Of a stretch of 6,688 nt of DNA, positions 1-5,988 are shown in pieces. This stretch comes from Spirosomataceae bacterium. GTDB lineage: Bacteria > Bacteroidota > Bacteroidia > Cytophagales > Spirosomataceae. The translations under genes were made by a program, and so were the position numbers. The stretch covers positions 1-6,688 of the forward strand of contig JANQUM010000062.1 in assembly GCA_030731175.1 (NCBI GenBank). The letters run 5' to 3'. Under the pieces are notes generated by a model. That model worked only from the letters and a program-made list of their open reading frames with translations. It was not told where the DNA came from and searched no databases. How positions within the stretch are numbered: position 1 is the first letter of the stretch; the number at the start of each line of letters is the position of its first letter.

Positions 1-14
1 AGTTATTTCTATTT

Positions 15-43
15 GCTTTTTTAACACACAGCCTGGTTTTTGG
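15..43 (-). repeat. Possible degenerate partial copy of the 1171-1240 hairpin flank
   Basis: Just past the stop codon of the alginate lyase gene, the + strand reads GCTT, a T-rich stretch, CACA, CTGG, then TTTTTGG. The right flank of the large hairpin (1231-1256) reads GCTTGTTGTCCACTGG, then a T-run and GGG. The order of blocks (GCTT, TT, CAC, TGG, T-run, GG) is shared, but gaps are needed to align them and the T-runs are low complexity. If real, the rest of the copy lies left of the window. This could easily be chance similarity. Confidence 0.25.
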
Positions 44-49
44 TGGAAA

Positions 50-1114
50 TTAATCTTTATTTGGCAATGTACCAGAACCTACAGTAGCTTCCTTAAACCA
101 CACTTCAGCATAGCATCCATTTGCATATTGTTTCGCAATAATGCTATTAATAGTTTCTGATGCAGTACTCGAGGCATTATTCTCTTGTGGGGCTTGTGCC
201 TGAGTTTGATTATAAGCCCCTTGTTTAAAATACTGTATTTCGCCAGCATAAGCATTTGAACGTTCAATACCATCACGACCTCCCGACGCGTAAGATGTTA
301 ATACTTGTTGAGGGATATCTGAATATGTTGTGAATTCTGATTTCAATAAGTTTTTTGTAAACTTAATCGTCTCATGTCCTTCACTCGTAAAAGTGAGATG
401 CATTATTCCTTTATGAACGTTTATTTCGTAGCTAAATTCTTCTCCTAATTCAATACCATTTTTAGGTTCTTCAGGGTACGAAGTGGAACTTGATCCAATA
501 ACAGACATATCATAACCCCAAACGGCTGTTGAATAATCCCACCTTTTTGAATTATCACCTTCTGTGTTAATTTCATAGTTCCAAAAAACAGACCCTTTTG
601 AGTGCCCGGGAAATTTTTTATAAAAGATTTTTAAAGGTTCGTTTTCATGACCTTCATTACTATGAATTTGCCCAACGACTACCGAATAAGAAGAGGTTTC
701 TCTTGCGTCACCAATGGTTGAAACATGCATTACTTTTAATGTGCCTGTTAATTTACCACCCGTTTCGGGTGTCCAATGTTCTAATTGTCCTAATTCTGTT
801 CTTGTGTTGCTTGAAGTTCGTGAGGTAACCCCAGCATTAGGTGTTTTATAAACCACCCAATTGGTTTCCCCAACATTTGAAACATAAAAAAAATCTTCTT
901 TCTCATATTTCACTAATTTTTCAGTGTGTGTGCCATCTCCTAAAAGAATTCCCCATTCGTTCATAAATGGAATGACATCGCTTGGATACATCATGGCTTT
1001 TGTATCTTTATCCATAGCCTTTTTAGCGGATTTAAAGCAACTACTCAGTAATACTACAAAACCAGCCATTAAGAGTGGTATTTGAAATAGTGATTTATTA
1101 ATTTTTATATTCAT
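50..1114 (-). CDS. Alginate lyase lipoprotein, polysaccharide lyase family 7
   Basis: This 354-residue protein should cleave alginate by beta-elimination at the cell envelope. Residues 1-26 form a lipoprotein signal: basic start, hydrophobic run from about 9 to 23, and lipobox LSSC with Cys26 as the lipidated residue. No acidic surface-export signal follows the Cys (it reads FKSAKK), so facing the periplasm or the surface is open. Three family PL7 motifs appear in order: RTEL (105-108), QIH (149-151) and YFKQGAYNQ (295-303), giving the usual Arg, Gln, His and Tyr active-site set (Arg105, Gln149, His151, Tyr301). In the family, QIH rather than QVH is linked to preference for guluronate-containing blocks. 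Two oddities: the first motif has Gly109 where Arg is common (R-T/S-E-L-R), and about 30 low-complexity residues (304-332) separate the Tyr motif from the last predicted strand (CYAEVWF, 334-340). The A-rich leader has no Shine-Dalgarno, as is usual in Bacteroidota. The gene stands alone, with no SusC/SusD or other alginate genes in view. Confidence 0.9.
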   Translation of the reverse strand: MNIKINKSLFQIPLLMAGFVVLLSSCFKSAKKAMDKDTKAMMYPSDVIPFMNEWGILLGDGTHTEKLVKYEKEDFFYVSNVGETNWVVYKTPNAGVTSRTSSNTRTELGQLEHWTPETGGKLTGTLKVMHVSTIGDARETSSYSVVVGQIHSNEGHENEPLKIFYKKFPGHSKGSVFWNYEINTEGDNSKRWDYSTAVWGYDMSVIGSSSTSYPEEPKNGIELGEEFSYEINVHKGIMHLTFTSEGHETIKFTKNLLKSEFTTYSDIPQQVLTSYASGGRDGIERSNAYAGEIQYFKQGAYNQTQAQAPQENNASSTASETINSIIAKQYANGCYAEVWFKEATVGSGTLPNKD

Positions 1115-1170
1115 CTTTTTGGTTTTTCTCTTATTTAATTATTCACTAATTGGAACAATCGGGTTATGTT

Positions 1171-1240
1171 AGCTAACGGTCAGCGGCTATGAACTGTGTT
1201 TCGATGAATATCGAACATAGTTTTATAGCCGCTTGTTGTC
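1171..1240 (-). repeat. Long imperfect hairpin, attC-like
   Basis: On the + strand, AGCGGCTAT (1182-1190) pairs perfectly with ATAGCCGCT (1225-1233). Pairing continues inward (1191-1205 with 1210-1224) with G-T wobbles and two single unpaired bases (T1201 and T1221), closing on a GAAT loop at 1206-1209. Outside the stem, AAC (1175-1177) faces GTT (1235-1237), with an unequal unpaired spacer (GGTC against T). Read on the minus strand it runs GGACAAC, spacer, AGCGGC...GCCGCT, GACC, GTTAGCT. An attC site has the plan RYYYAAC, hairpin with extrahelical bases, GTTRRRY. The AAC/GTT ends, the unpaired spacer and the extrahelical bases fit; the outer bases of the R boxes (GGACAAC, GTTAGCT) do not match the consensus exactly. 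A dispersed hairpin repeat of another kind is the main alternative. The hairpin itself is clear; the attC reading is tentative. Confidence 0.55.
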
Positions 1241-1368
1241 CACTGGATTTTTTGGGTCAGAAATGTACCCAGAATGAGATAATTAACTCCCAATATGATA
1301 ATAATTAGCTTATAATCAATAGATTATATCAGTTCTTAACATGTATCCCGTCAATCGGCGAGTATCAT

Positions 1369-1413
1369 AAAAAGCCCGCTTGATTTACTGTGAGCATTCG
1401 CTGGTTCGGGGCC
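1369..1413 (-). terminator. Weak possible terminator after mtaB
   Basis: On the minus strand, about 15 bases past the mtaB stop, GGCCCCG can pair with CGGGC with one bulged C, followed directly by TTTTT (the A-run at 1369-1373 on the + strand). The intervening loop is long, about 28 bases, so the hairpin is poor. The GC block followed by a T-run at the end of a gene is suggestive but not compelling. Confidence 0.25.
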
Positions 1414-1428
1414 GTAAACTTGCAATTC

Positions 1429-2763
1429 TTAAATCAAAACTTCTGCCGGTTCAATAGCGAGTACAGCTCCTGATTCAGTAATTTCAGCTAACGAAATTAC
1501 TTTCATTTCGTTCACCAAAAGCGGGTCGTATTTAGCCGCAACCCGAACGTAGTTTTCGGTGAAACCGTGCATCATGCCGTTTTCGATGTCTTCCTCAAAA
1601 AGTACGGTAAATTCTTTTCCGAGTTGTTGTTCGTAGAAAAAACGACGCTTTTTATCCGAAAGGATGTGCAACATCTTGGAGCGTTTGCGGCGTTCGCCTT
1701 TGTCAACTATTGGTTTGATTTCGATCGCCTTCGTGTTGGCCCTTTCAGAATAAGTAAATACGTGTAAATAGCTGATGGGTAGTTCGTTAAGAAAGTTATA
1801 GCTTTCCAGAAAAAGCTCTTGCGTTTCGCCGGGATGTCCCACAATGACGTCAACACCAATGCAGCAATCGGGCATTACTTCTTTAATTTTGGCAACCCGT
1901 TCTACGTAAAGTTCTCGGTTATAGCGACGTTTCATCAATTTCAAAACCTCATTTGACCCTGATTGCAAAGGAATGTGAAAATGCGGTACAAAACGCTTTG
2001 AAGTTGAAACGAATTCTATGATTTCGTTAGAAAGTAAATTGGGTTCGATAGAAGAAATGCGGAATCTTTCAATTCCCTCCACTTCGTCCAATGCTTTGAT
2101 GAGTTCTAAGAAGTTGGTTTGCCGTTCGCCGTTAATAATTCCGAAGTCTCCAATGTTCACGCCCGTCAGCACAATTTCTTTTACGCCGTTTGCCGCAATT
2201 TCTTCGGCGGCTGCTACCACATTTTTAATTTCATCCGAACGGCTTTTTCCTCGGGCAAGAGGAATGGTGCAGTAGGTGCAGGGGTAATCGCAGCCATCTT
2301 GCACTTTTAGGAAAGTGCGGGTGCGGTCGTTTAGAGAGAAGGATGTATGATAATCAAGCGGTTCGTCAATGTCTGAATTGAAGATTTTTGCCGTACTTTT
2401 ATTGCTGTCGTTTTTCTTTTCTTTGGTGAAAGTTCCGAGTAATTCGTGGAGTCTGAACTTCTCCGCCGCTCCCAATACAGCATCAACGCCCGGAATTTCT
2501 GAAATCTCTTGCGGTTTCAGTTGTGCGTAGCATCCAATAATCGCCACAAAACCATCGGGATTAATTTTGTTTGCTTCTTTAACAATTTTACGGCATTTTT
2601 TGTCGGCATTTTCCGTCACCGAACAGGTATTAATTATGAAAATATCCGGCGAATCAGAAAATTCGCTTTTGATAAATCCGCGTTCTTCGAAAGTTCGTGA
2701 AATTGAAGAGGTTTCGGAATAATTAAGTTTACAGCCGAGCGTATAGAATGCTACTTTTTTCAT
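1429..2763 (-). CDS. mtaB: tRNA t6A37 methylthiotransferase MtaB
   Basis: This radical SAM enzyme adds a methylthio group to N6-threonylcarbamoyladenosine at position 37 of ANN-decoding tRNAs, giving ms2t6A next to the anticodon. The 444 residues show the full methylthiotransferase plan. The N-terminal UPF0004 domain has the three auxiliary-cluster cysteines Cys11 (GCKLN), Cys47 (NTCSVT) and Cys78 (GCYAQ). The radical SAM domain carries Cys158, Cys162 and Cys165 in CDYPCTYC. Further family motifs are GVNIG (201-205), HIPLQSGS (263-270) and PGET (311-314). A TRAM-type RNA-binding domain fills about 376-440. The GCKLN/NTCSVT/CDYPCTYC signature and the length separate MtaB from MiaB (acts on i6A) and RimO (acts on ribosomal protein S12). 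All key cysteines are present, so it looks functional. The ATG at 2763 is preceded by an AT-rich leader without Shine-Dalgarno. The terminator upstream implies the gene is transcribed on its own. Confidence 0.95.
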   Translation of the reverse strand: MKKVAFYTLGCKLNYSETSSISRTFEERGFIKSEFSDSPDIFIINTCSVTENADKKCRKIVKEANKINPDGFVAIIGCYAQLKPQEISEIPGVDAVLGAAEKFRLHELLGTFTKEKKNDSNKSTAKIFNSDIDEPLDYHTSFSLNDRTRTFLKVQDGCDYPCTYCTIPLARGKSRSDEIKNVVAAAEEIAANGVKEIVLTGVNIGDFGIINGERQTNFLELIKALDEVEGIERFRISSIEPNLLSNEIIEFVSTSKRFVPHFHIPLQSGSNEVLKLMKRRYNRELYVERVAKIKEVMPDCCIGVDVIVGHPGETQELFLESYNFLNELPISYLHVFTYSERANTKAIEIKPIVDKGERRKRSKMLHILSDKKRRFFYEQQLGKEFTVLFEEDIENGMMHGFTENYVRVAAKYDPLLVNEMKVISLAEITESGAVLAIEPAEVLI

Positions 2764-2780
2764 AAGATAAATTTACGCTG

Positions 2781-2788
2781 CAAAATTA
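2781..2788 (-). promoter_or_regulatory. Candidate mtaB promoter -7 element
   Basis: On the minus strand TAATTTTG fits the Bacteroidota -7 consensus TAnnTTTG exactly, 17 bases ahead of the mtaB ATG. The best upstream TTG lies only 15 bases away, inside the terminator hairpin, where about 19 or more is usual, so the -33 element is weak. The position, just after a strong terminator and just before a start codon, supports it. The predicted leader is very short. Confidence 0.4.
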
Positions 2789-2791
2789 CAC

Positions 2792-2822
2792 AAAAAAGCC
2801 CCTCAAAAAAATTGAGGGGCTT
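2792..2822 (-). terminator. Intrinsic terminator of the class II glutamine synthetase gene
   Basis: AAGCCCCTCAA (2796-2806) and TTGAGGGGCTT (2812-2822) form a perfect 11-bp stem with a five-base loop. On the minus strand the stem runs into six T residues (the A-run at 2792-2797). It begins 25 bases beyond the glutamine synthetase stop codon. On the + strand the hairpin lacks a downstream T-run, so it works in the leftward direction only. Confidence 0.9.
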
Positions 2823-2847
2823 CGTAAAATGCAATTCTGTGATCTTA

Positions 2848-3870
2848 TCAATATTTGGCAGTTTTCACCGTCTTGATAATTCTTGCAGCAATTTTGTAAG
2901 GATCTCCGTTAGAAGCCGGTCTTCTGTCTTCTAACCAGCCTTTGTAGCCTTTTTGAACCGCAATAATTGGAATTCTGATTGAGGCACCTCTATCTGAAAC
3001 TCCCCATGAGAAGTCTGTAATAGCAGCTGTTTCGTGTAAACCAGTTAAACGTTGATCGTTAAATTCTCCGTAAACGGCAATGTGTTCTTTAACAAATGGT
3101 CTGAATGATTCGCAAATTGCGGCGTAAACCTCTTTGCTTCCGCTCGTTCTTAACGCTGTGTTAGAGAAGTTTGCGTGCATTCCTGATCCGTTCCAATCCA
3201 TGTCTTTTCCAAGTGGCTTTGGGTGGTACTCAATATAATATCCGTATTTTTCGGTAAGTCTGTCAAGAAGGTATCTTGCAATCCAGATTTCGTCACCGGC
3301 TTTTTTTGCACCTTTCGCAAAAAGTTGAAATTCCCATTGTCCGCTGGCTACTTCTTGGTTAATTCCTTCAAAGTTTAGCCCAGCATCAATACATAAATCA
3401 GCGTGCTCTTCAACTAAATCTCTACCGTGCGTGTTTTTACCGCCCACAGAGCAGTAATACATTCCTTGTGGAGCTGGATAGCCGCCAATTGGGAAGCCAA
3501 GCGGTAGTTGTGTTTTGGTATCCATGATGAAATACTCTTGCTCAAAACCGAACCAGAAATCATCGTCTTCGTCGTCAATTGTGGATCTTCCGTTTGATAC
3601 GTGCGGCGTACCGTCTGGATTCATAACTTCGGTCATTACTAAAAAACCGTTTACACGCTCTGGATCAGGATATATTGCTACTGGCTTCAGAATACAGTCT
3701 GACGAACCGCCTTCTGCTTGTCTTGTAGATGAGCCGTCAAAAGACCACAGTCCAATTTCTTCGAGCGTTCCTTTGAAGTCTTCGTGTTCTTCAACTTTGG
3801 TTTTGCTACGCATATTTTGAGTAGGGAAGTAGCCATCTAACCAAATGTATTCTAATTTAATTTTTGCCAT
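2848..3870 (-). CDS. glnA: Glutamine synthetase, class II (beta-Grasp type)
   Basis: This cytosolic enzyme makes glutamine from glutamate, ammonia and ATP. The 340 residues match the short class II family, best known from eukaryotes but also found in bacteria, rather than the 470-residue class I or 700-residue class III. The N-terminal beta-Grasp domain contains DGSST (45-49). The catalytic domain shows FGFEQEY (107-113), INQEVASGQWEFQ (170-182), NGSGMHANFS (227-236), LTGLHETA (275-282), WGVSDRGASIRIP (289-301) and EDRRPASNGDPY (314-325), which hold the metal-, ATP- and glutamate-binding residues. None of these motifs looks broken. The frame stays open to an ATG at 4020, but the extra 50 residues are AT-rich, rich in Tyr, Ile and Cys, and match nothing in the family; they also cover the likely promoter. 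The ATG at 3870, starting MAKIKLEYIW, is therefore chosen. It ends in a strong terminator, and its upstream gap suggests its own regulated promoter. A class III enzyme for the same reaction starts about 2.1 kb to the right. Confidence 0.96.
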   Translation of the reverse strand: MAKIKLEYIWLDGYFPTQNMRSKTKVEEHEDFKGTLEEIGLWSFDGSSTRQAEGGSSDCILKPVAIYPDPERVNGFLVMTEVMNPDGTPHVSNGRSTIDDEDDDFWFGFEQEYFIMDTKTQLPLGFPIGGYPAPQGMYYCSVGGKNTHGRDLVEEHADLCIDAGLNFEGINQEVASGQWEFQLFAKGAKKAGDEIWIARYLLDRLTEKYGYYIEYHPKPLGKDMDWNGSGMHANFSNTALRTSGSKEVYAAICESFRPFVKEHIAVYGEFNDQRLTGLHETAAITDFSWGVSDRGASIRIPIIAVQKGYKGWLEDRRPASNGDPYKIAARIIKTVKTAKY

Positions 3871-3925
3871 TAATAATTGAGTTTGAAAGGTTTTGGAAAT
3901 ACTATCTGTTAAGATTTTATCATAA

Positions 3926-3933
3926 CAAATATA
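3926..3933 (-). promoter_or_regulatory. Candidate promoter -7 element for class II glutamine synthetase
   Basis: On the minus strand TATATTTG matches the Bacteroidota -7 consensus TAnnTTTG, 55 bases ahead of the chosen ATG at 3870. No TTG is seen at the expected 19-23 bases upstream, where the sequence reads TCAGTTAATA. A weak -33 box could mean dependence on an activator. The match is short and the surroundings are AT-rich, so chance is possible. Confidence 0.4.
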
Positions 3934-3983
3934 TAATTTATGCCATATAATATTAACTGAAAAGTGCATTTCCGCACAATAAA

Positions 3984-4001
3984 ATTTCAATATATTGAAA
4001 T
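3984..4001. promoter_or_regulatory. Perfect 18-bp palindrome, possible operator
   Basis: ATTTCAATATATTGAAAT is identical on both strands, with no mismatch and no spacer. Its centre lies about 63 bases upstream of the middle of the candidate -7 element, a position typical of activator sites rather than repressor sites. It does not fit the NtrC (TGCAC...GTGCA), GlnR or CRP-type sites known from other bacteria. A dimeric regulator is a reasonable guess; AT-rich chance is the alternative. Confidence 0.4.
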
Positions 4002-4108
4002 AATACAAATAAATATTCAAAATCGTAAATAATTGAAGCCTGCAGGGGGCTACTTTTTAGTTTTTGGGGAAGTTTAATGAATAAACTGATGCTGTAATGA
4101 GCAGACGC

Positions 4109-5950
4109 CTATTTTCTTAAATAGTCTTCGTAAGTGGTTTGTTGCAGTGTTTTACCTCGTTGCTCTAAGGTCATTTTGTTTTTACCGGAAACAGAAAGTA
4201 CTTTCAAACCGGTATTATCAAATAGAATTTCCCCACTTGGTTCTACGTAACCAAATCCGTTATTGAAGGTAAAAAATGCCCATTTTGGTTGCTTATCAAG
4301 CAACGGATTTTTTGACCAAACGTATGTTGAGTGGTTGAAATTAAAATGTTTGAGTATCATTGTTGAAATATCGATTTGAGAAAGTAGGTCGTTGTTCTTT
4401 TGAAACTTAGTGACCGCACCGCCAGTCCAAAACATCGGAATTTTGTAATCATCAAAACGGGAAGCTGCTTTTGGGAAACGATGACCGTGATCCGCCACAA
4501 TAATTACGACAGTGTTTTTCCACCACCATTGTTTTTGTGCGTTTGAAATAAAACTTTTCAGGGATTCGTCAACGTAAGCTAAAGAATTATAAAACTGATT
4601 TTCGACGCTATTCTCGGTGAATCTAAATTTTCCCGGAACTTTGAATGGTTCGTGGGATGACGCAGTTAGTATCGTGCTGAAAAATGGGCGACCGGATTTT
4701 GTTCGATAATCGGTAATAAATCGGTTGAGTAATTCGCCGTCAAAAACACCCCAAGAAGATTTTTGCAGCGAATCTGGAAAGGATCCTACTTCTGTGATAT
4801 TTTGATAGTCGGCGGTAAGTAAATAGTTTTTTAGGTTTAAGAATGAAGCATCTCCGCCGTAATAAAAGGAGGTGGCAAACGAGTTCCTGTCAAAATCTTT
4901 CGTCAGAAAAGGTAATTTCGCCACTTTCTTTTCTTCGTAAATAAGCGATTTACCAGGAATAGACGGAAATCCGTTCAAAATTGCAACCAAGCCCTCTTCG
5001 GTGTGGCTTCCGGCAGCGTACATATTACTGAAGTACACTGATGAATCCCGAAGTGAATTTAAAAAAGGTGTTATTTCAATGCCATCTACTTTTTTGCCTA
5101 ATGCCTTTTCTGTCAGACTTTCTACGATCACAATTAGCACATTGGTTTGATCATTTACAGTAGCAATTGGAGTGGACTTGGTGTTACTTTTTTTAGGAAA
5201 TAGCTCACTTAGGTTCTTATCAATTACTTTTTTTGGTAGAAAACTATACGGGTTAAGCTTTGTGTCAAATTGCTTCACCAGCGAATAAGCAAAATACCAC
5301 GGACTGTTAAGCGTAGAAATATTGACAAAATAATTATCAGAGAAATATAAGTTTCCGGGCTTTAGGGTTTTTCCTGACAGGCCACCCCGAATCGGAATAA
5401 TAAGCAGTACGGTAATTGCCAACGCAATAGGAATGAACGGAAGTTTTTTGGTGAATTTCCATTTATTAAGGTTGTGCGAAATGATGCGATAAACGAAATA
5501 ACTCGCAATAGCCATCAAGAGTAGGAAGCTAATAAATAGCTGAAATATTGGCGACGCACTCGCCGAAGCAAAGGCTTCTTTCGGGCTCGATAAATAATTG
5601 AGCGGTGTTTGGTCAAGTCTAAACTTCCAGACGTTGTAAACTTCAAGATCAATGACAATTATCAGCGTCAAAATTCCCGTCATAAAAAAAGTAAAACTAT
5701 AAAGAATCGATTCTAAACGACTTTTCTTATAGAAATGCGAGAAGCAAACGAGTAAAAACGGAATGACAGACAGGTACGCCGCTGCGGAAAGATCCATCAC
5801 AACACCATTCTTGAAAATTCCGTAGAGCATTTCAAGCGTAAGTTGTTTTACATCTTGAATATGGTACGCCAAAAAGATGATTCTGGCACATATAAAATAC
5901 GTGAGCCAAAAAATATAGTAGAGTAATAAGAATTGTATTCGTTCTTTCAT
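4109..5950 (-). CDS. LTA synthase-family membrane sulfatase/phosphotransferase
   Basis: This 613-residue membrane enzyme belongs to the alkaline phosphatase/sulfatase superfamily, in the lipoteichoic acid synthase-like branch. About five membrane helices come first (roughly 5-28, 50-74, 80-100, 135-157 and 170-187), then a linker, then the catalytic domain outside the inner membrane (about 268-545). Expected active-site residues are present: Glu277 in VIVESL, the catalytic Thr317 in GSHTEEG, His433 in SSHEPF, and Asp487-His488 in ADHGH. These correspond to the metal ligands and the threonine nucleophile of staphylococcal LtaS. Known relatives move phosphoglycerol or phosphoethanolamine groups from phospholipids to envelope glycans or lipids. 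Bacteroidota do not make classical lipoteichoic acid, so the acceptor here is unknown; an envelope glycan, lipid A or a capsule is possible. The gene lies between two glutamine synthetase genes with no evident metabolic link. The ATG at 5950 opens directly into the first helix. It starts 38 bases from the divergent class III glutamine synthetase, and no good leftward promoter was found. Confidence 0.85.
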   Translation of the reverse strand: MKERIQFLLLYYIFWLTYFICARIIFLAYHIQDVKQLTLEMLYGIFKNGVVMDLSAAAYLSVIPFLLVCFSHFYKKSRLESILYSFTFFMTGILTLIIVIDLEVYNVWKFRLDQTPLNYLSSPKEAFASASASPIFQLFISFLLLMAIASYFVYRIISHNLNKWKFTKKLPFIPIALAITVLLIIPIRGGLSGKTLKPGNLYFSDNYFVNISTLNSPWYFAYSLVKQFDTKLNPYSFLPKKVIDKNLSELFPKKSNTKSTPIATVNDQTNVLIVIVESLTEKALGKKVDGIEITPFLNSLRDSSVYFSNMYAAGSHTEEGLVAILNGFPSIPGKSLIYEEKKVAKLPFLTKDFDRNSFATSFYYGGDASFLNLKNYLLTADYQNITEVGSFPDSLQKSSWGVFDGELLNRFITDYRTKSGRPFFSTILTASSHEPFKVPGKFRFTENSVENQFYNSLAYVDESLKSFISNAQKQWWWKNTVVIIVADHGHRFPKAASRFDDYKIPMFWTGGAVTKFQKNNDLLSQIDISTMILKHFNFNHSTYVWSKNPLLDKQPKWAFFTFNNGFGYVEPSGEILFDNTGLKVLSVSGKNKMTLEQRGKTLQQTTYEDYLRK

Positions 5951-5962
5951 TTTATAAATTTG
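5933..5962 (+). promoter_or_regulatory. Bacteroidota-type promoter for class III glutamine synthetase
   Basis: TTG (5933-5935), a 19-base spacer and TAAATTTG (5955-5962) match the Bacteroidota sigma-ABfr consensus TTG...TAnnTTTG in both sequence and spacing. Transcription would start near 5967-5970, giving a leader of about 20 bases. The -33 box lies inside the first codons of the LTA synthase-like gene on the other strand, and the -7 box is in the 38-base gap. Confidence 0.7.
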
Positions 5963-5976
5963 CTGAACAATAGCTC

Positions 5977-5983
5977 AAAAGGA
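5977..5983 (+). promoter_or_regulatory. Shine-Dalgarno-like site for class III glutamine synthetase
   Basis: AAAAGGA lies five bases before the ATG at 5989. It is the only clear purine-rich ribosome site among the genes here, where Bacteroidota starts normally lack one, and it supports this ATG as the start. Confidence 0.5.
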
Positions 5984-5988
5984 TTAAA

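Larger units (their letters stand above)
1115..1428. other. Non-coding gap between the alginate lyase and mtaB genes
   Basis: These 314 bases hold no convincing gene on either strand. From the lyase side they contain an A-rich leader for the lyase start (1115-1140), the attC-like hairpin (1171-1240), a short inverted repeat TGGGT/ACCCA (1253-1257 with 1267-1271), an AT-rich stretch (about 1275-1340), and a weak possible terminator for mtaB (1369-1413). No TAnnTTTG element was found on the minus strand ahead of the lyase gene, so its promoter is not identified. Confidence 0.6.

Noticed and set aside
1253..1271. TGGGT/ACCCA inverted repeat next to the attC-like hairpin
   Set aside because: A five-base stem with a nine-base loop and no T-run on the correct side; expected by chance.
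2018..2310. Rightward open frames inside mtaB
   Set aside because: They overlap the conserved radical SAM domain on the opposite strand and have no start signal or recognisable domain.
3871..4020. A 50-residue N-terminal extension of the class II glutamine synthetase from an ATG at 4020
   Set aside because: The extra residues match no part of the family, are typical of translated AT-rich non-coding DNA, and cover the candidate promoter and palindrome. MAKIKLEYIW at 3870 is the normal family start.
4035..4065. AGCC/GGCT hairpin with a CCTGCAGG palindrome, possible terminator near the end of the LTA synthase-like gene
   Set aside because: The stem is only four bases and the T-rich tail lies on the + strand, where no gene ends. 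On the minus strand there is no T-run.
4071..4087. AGTTTA/TAAACT inverted repeat just past the LTA synthase-like gene
   Set aside because: Six AT-rich base pairs with no T-run in the leftward direction; too weak to call a terminator or operator.
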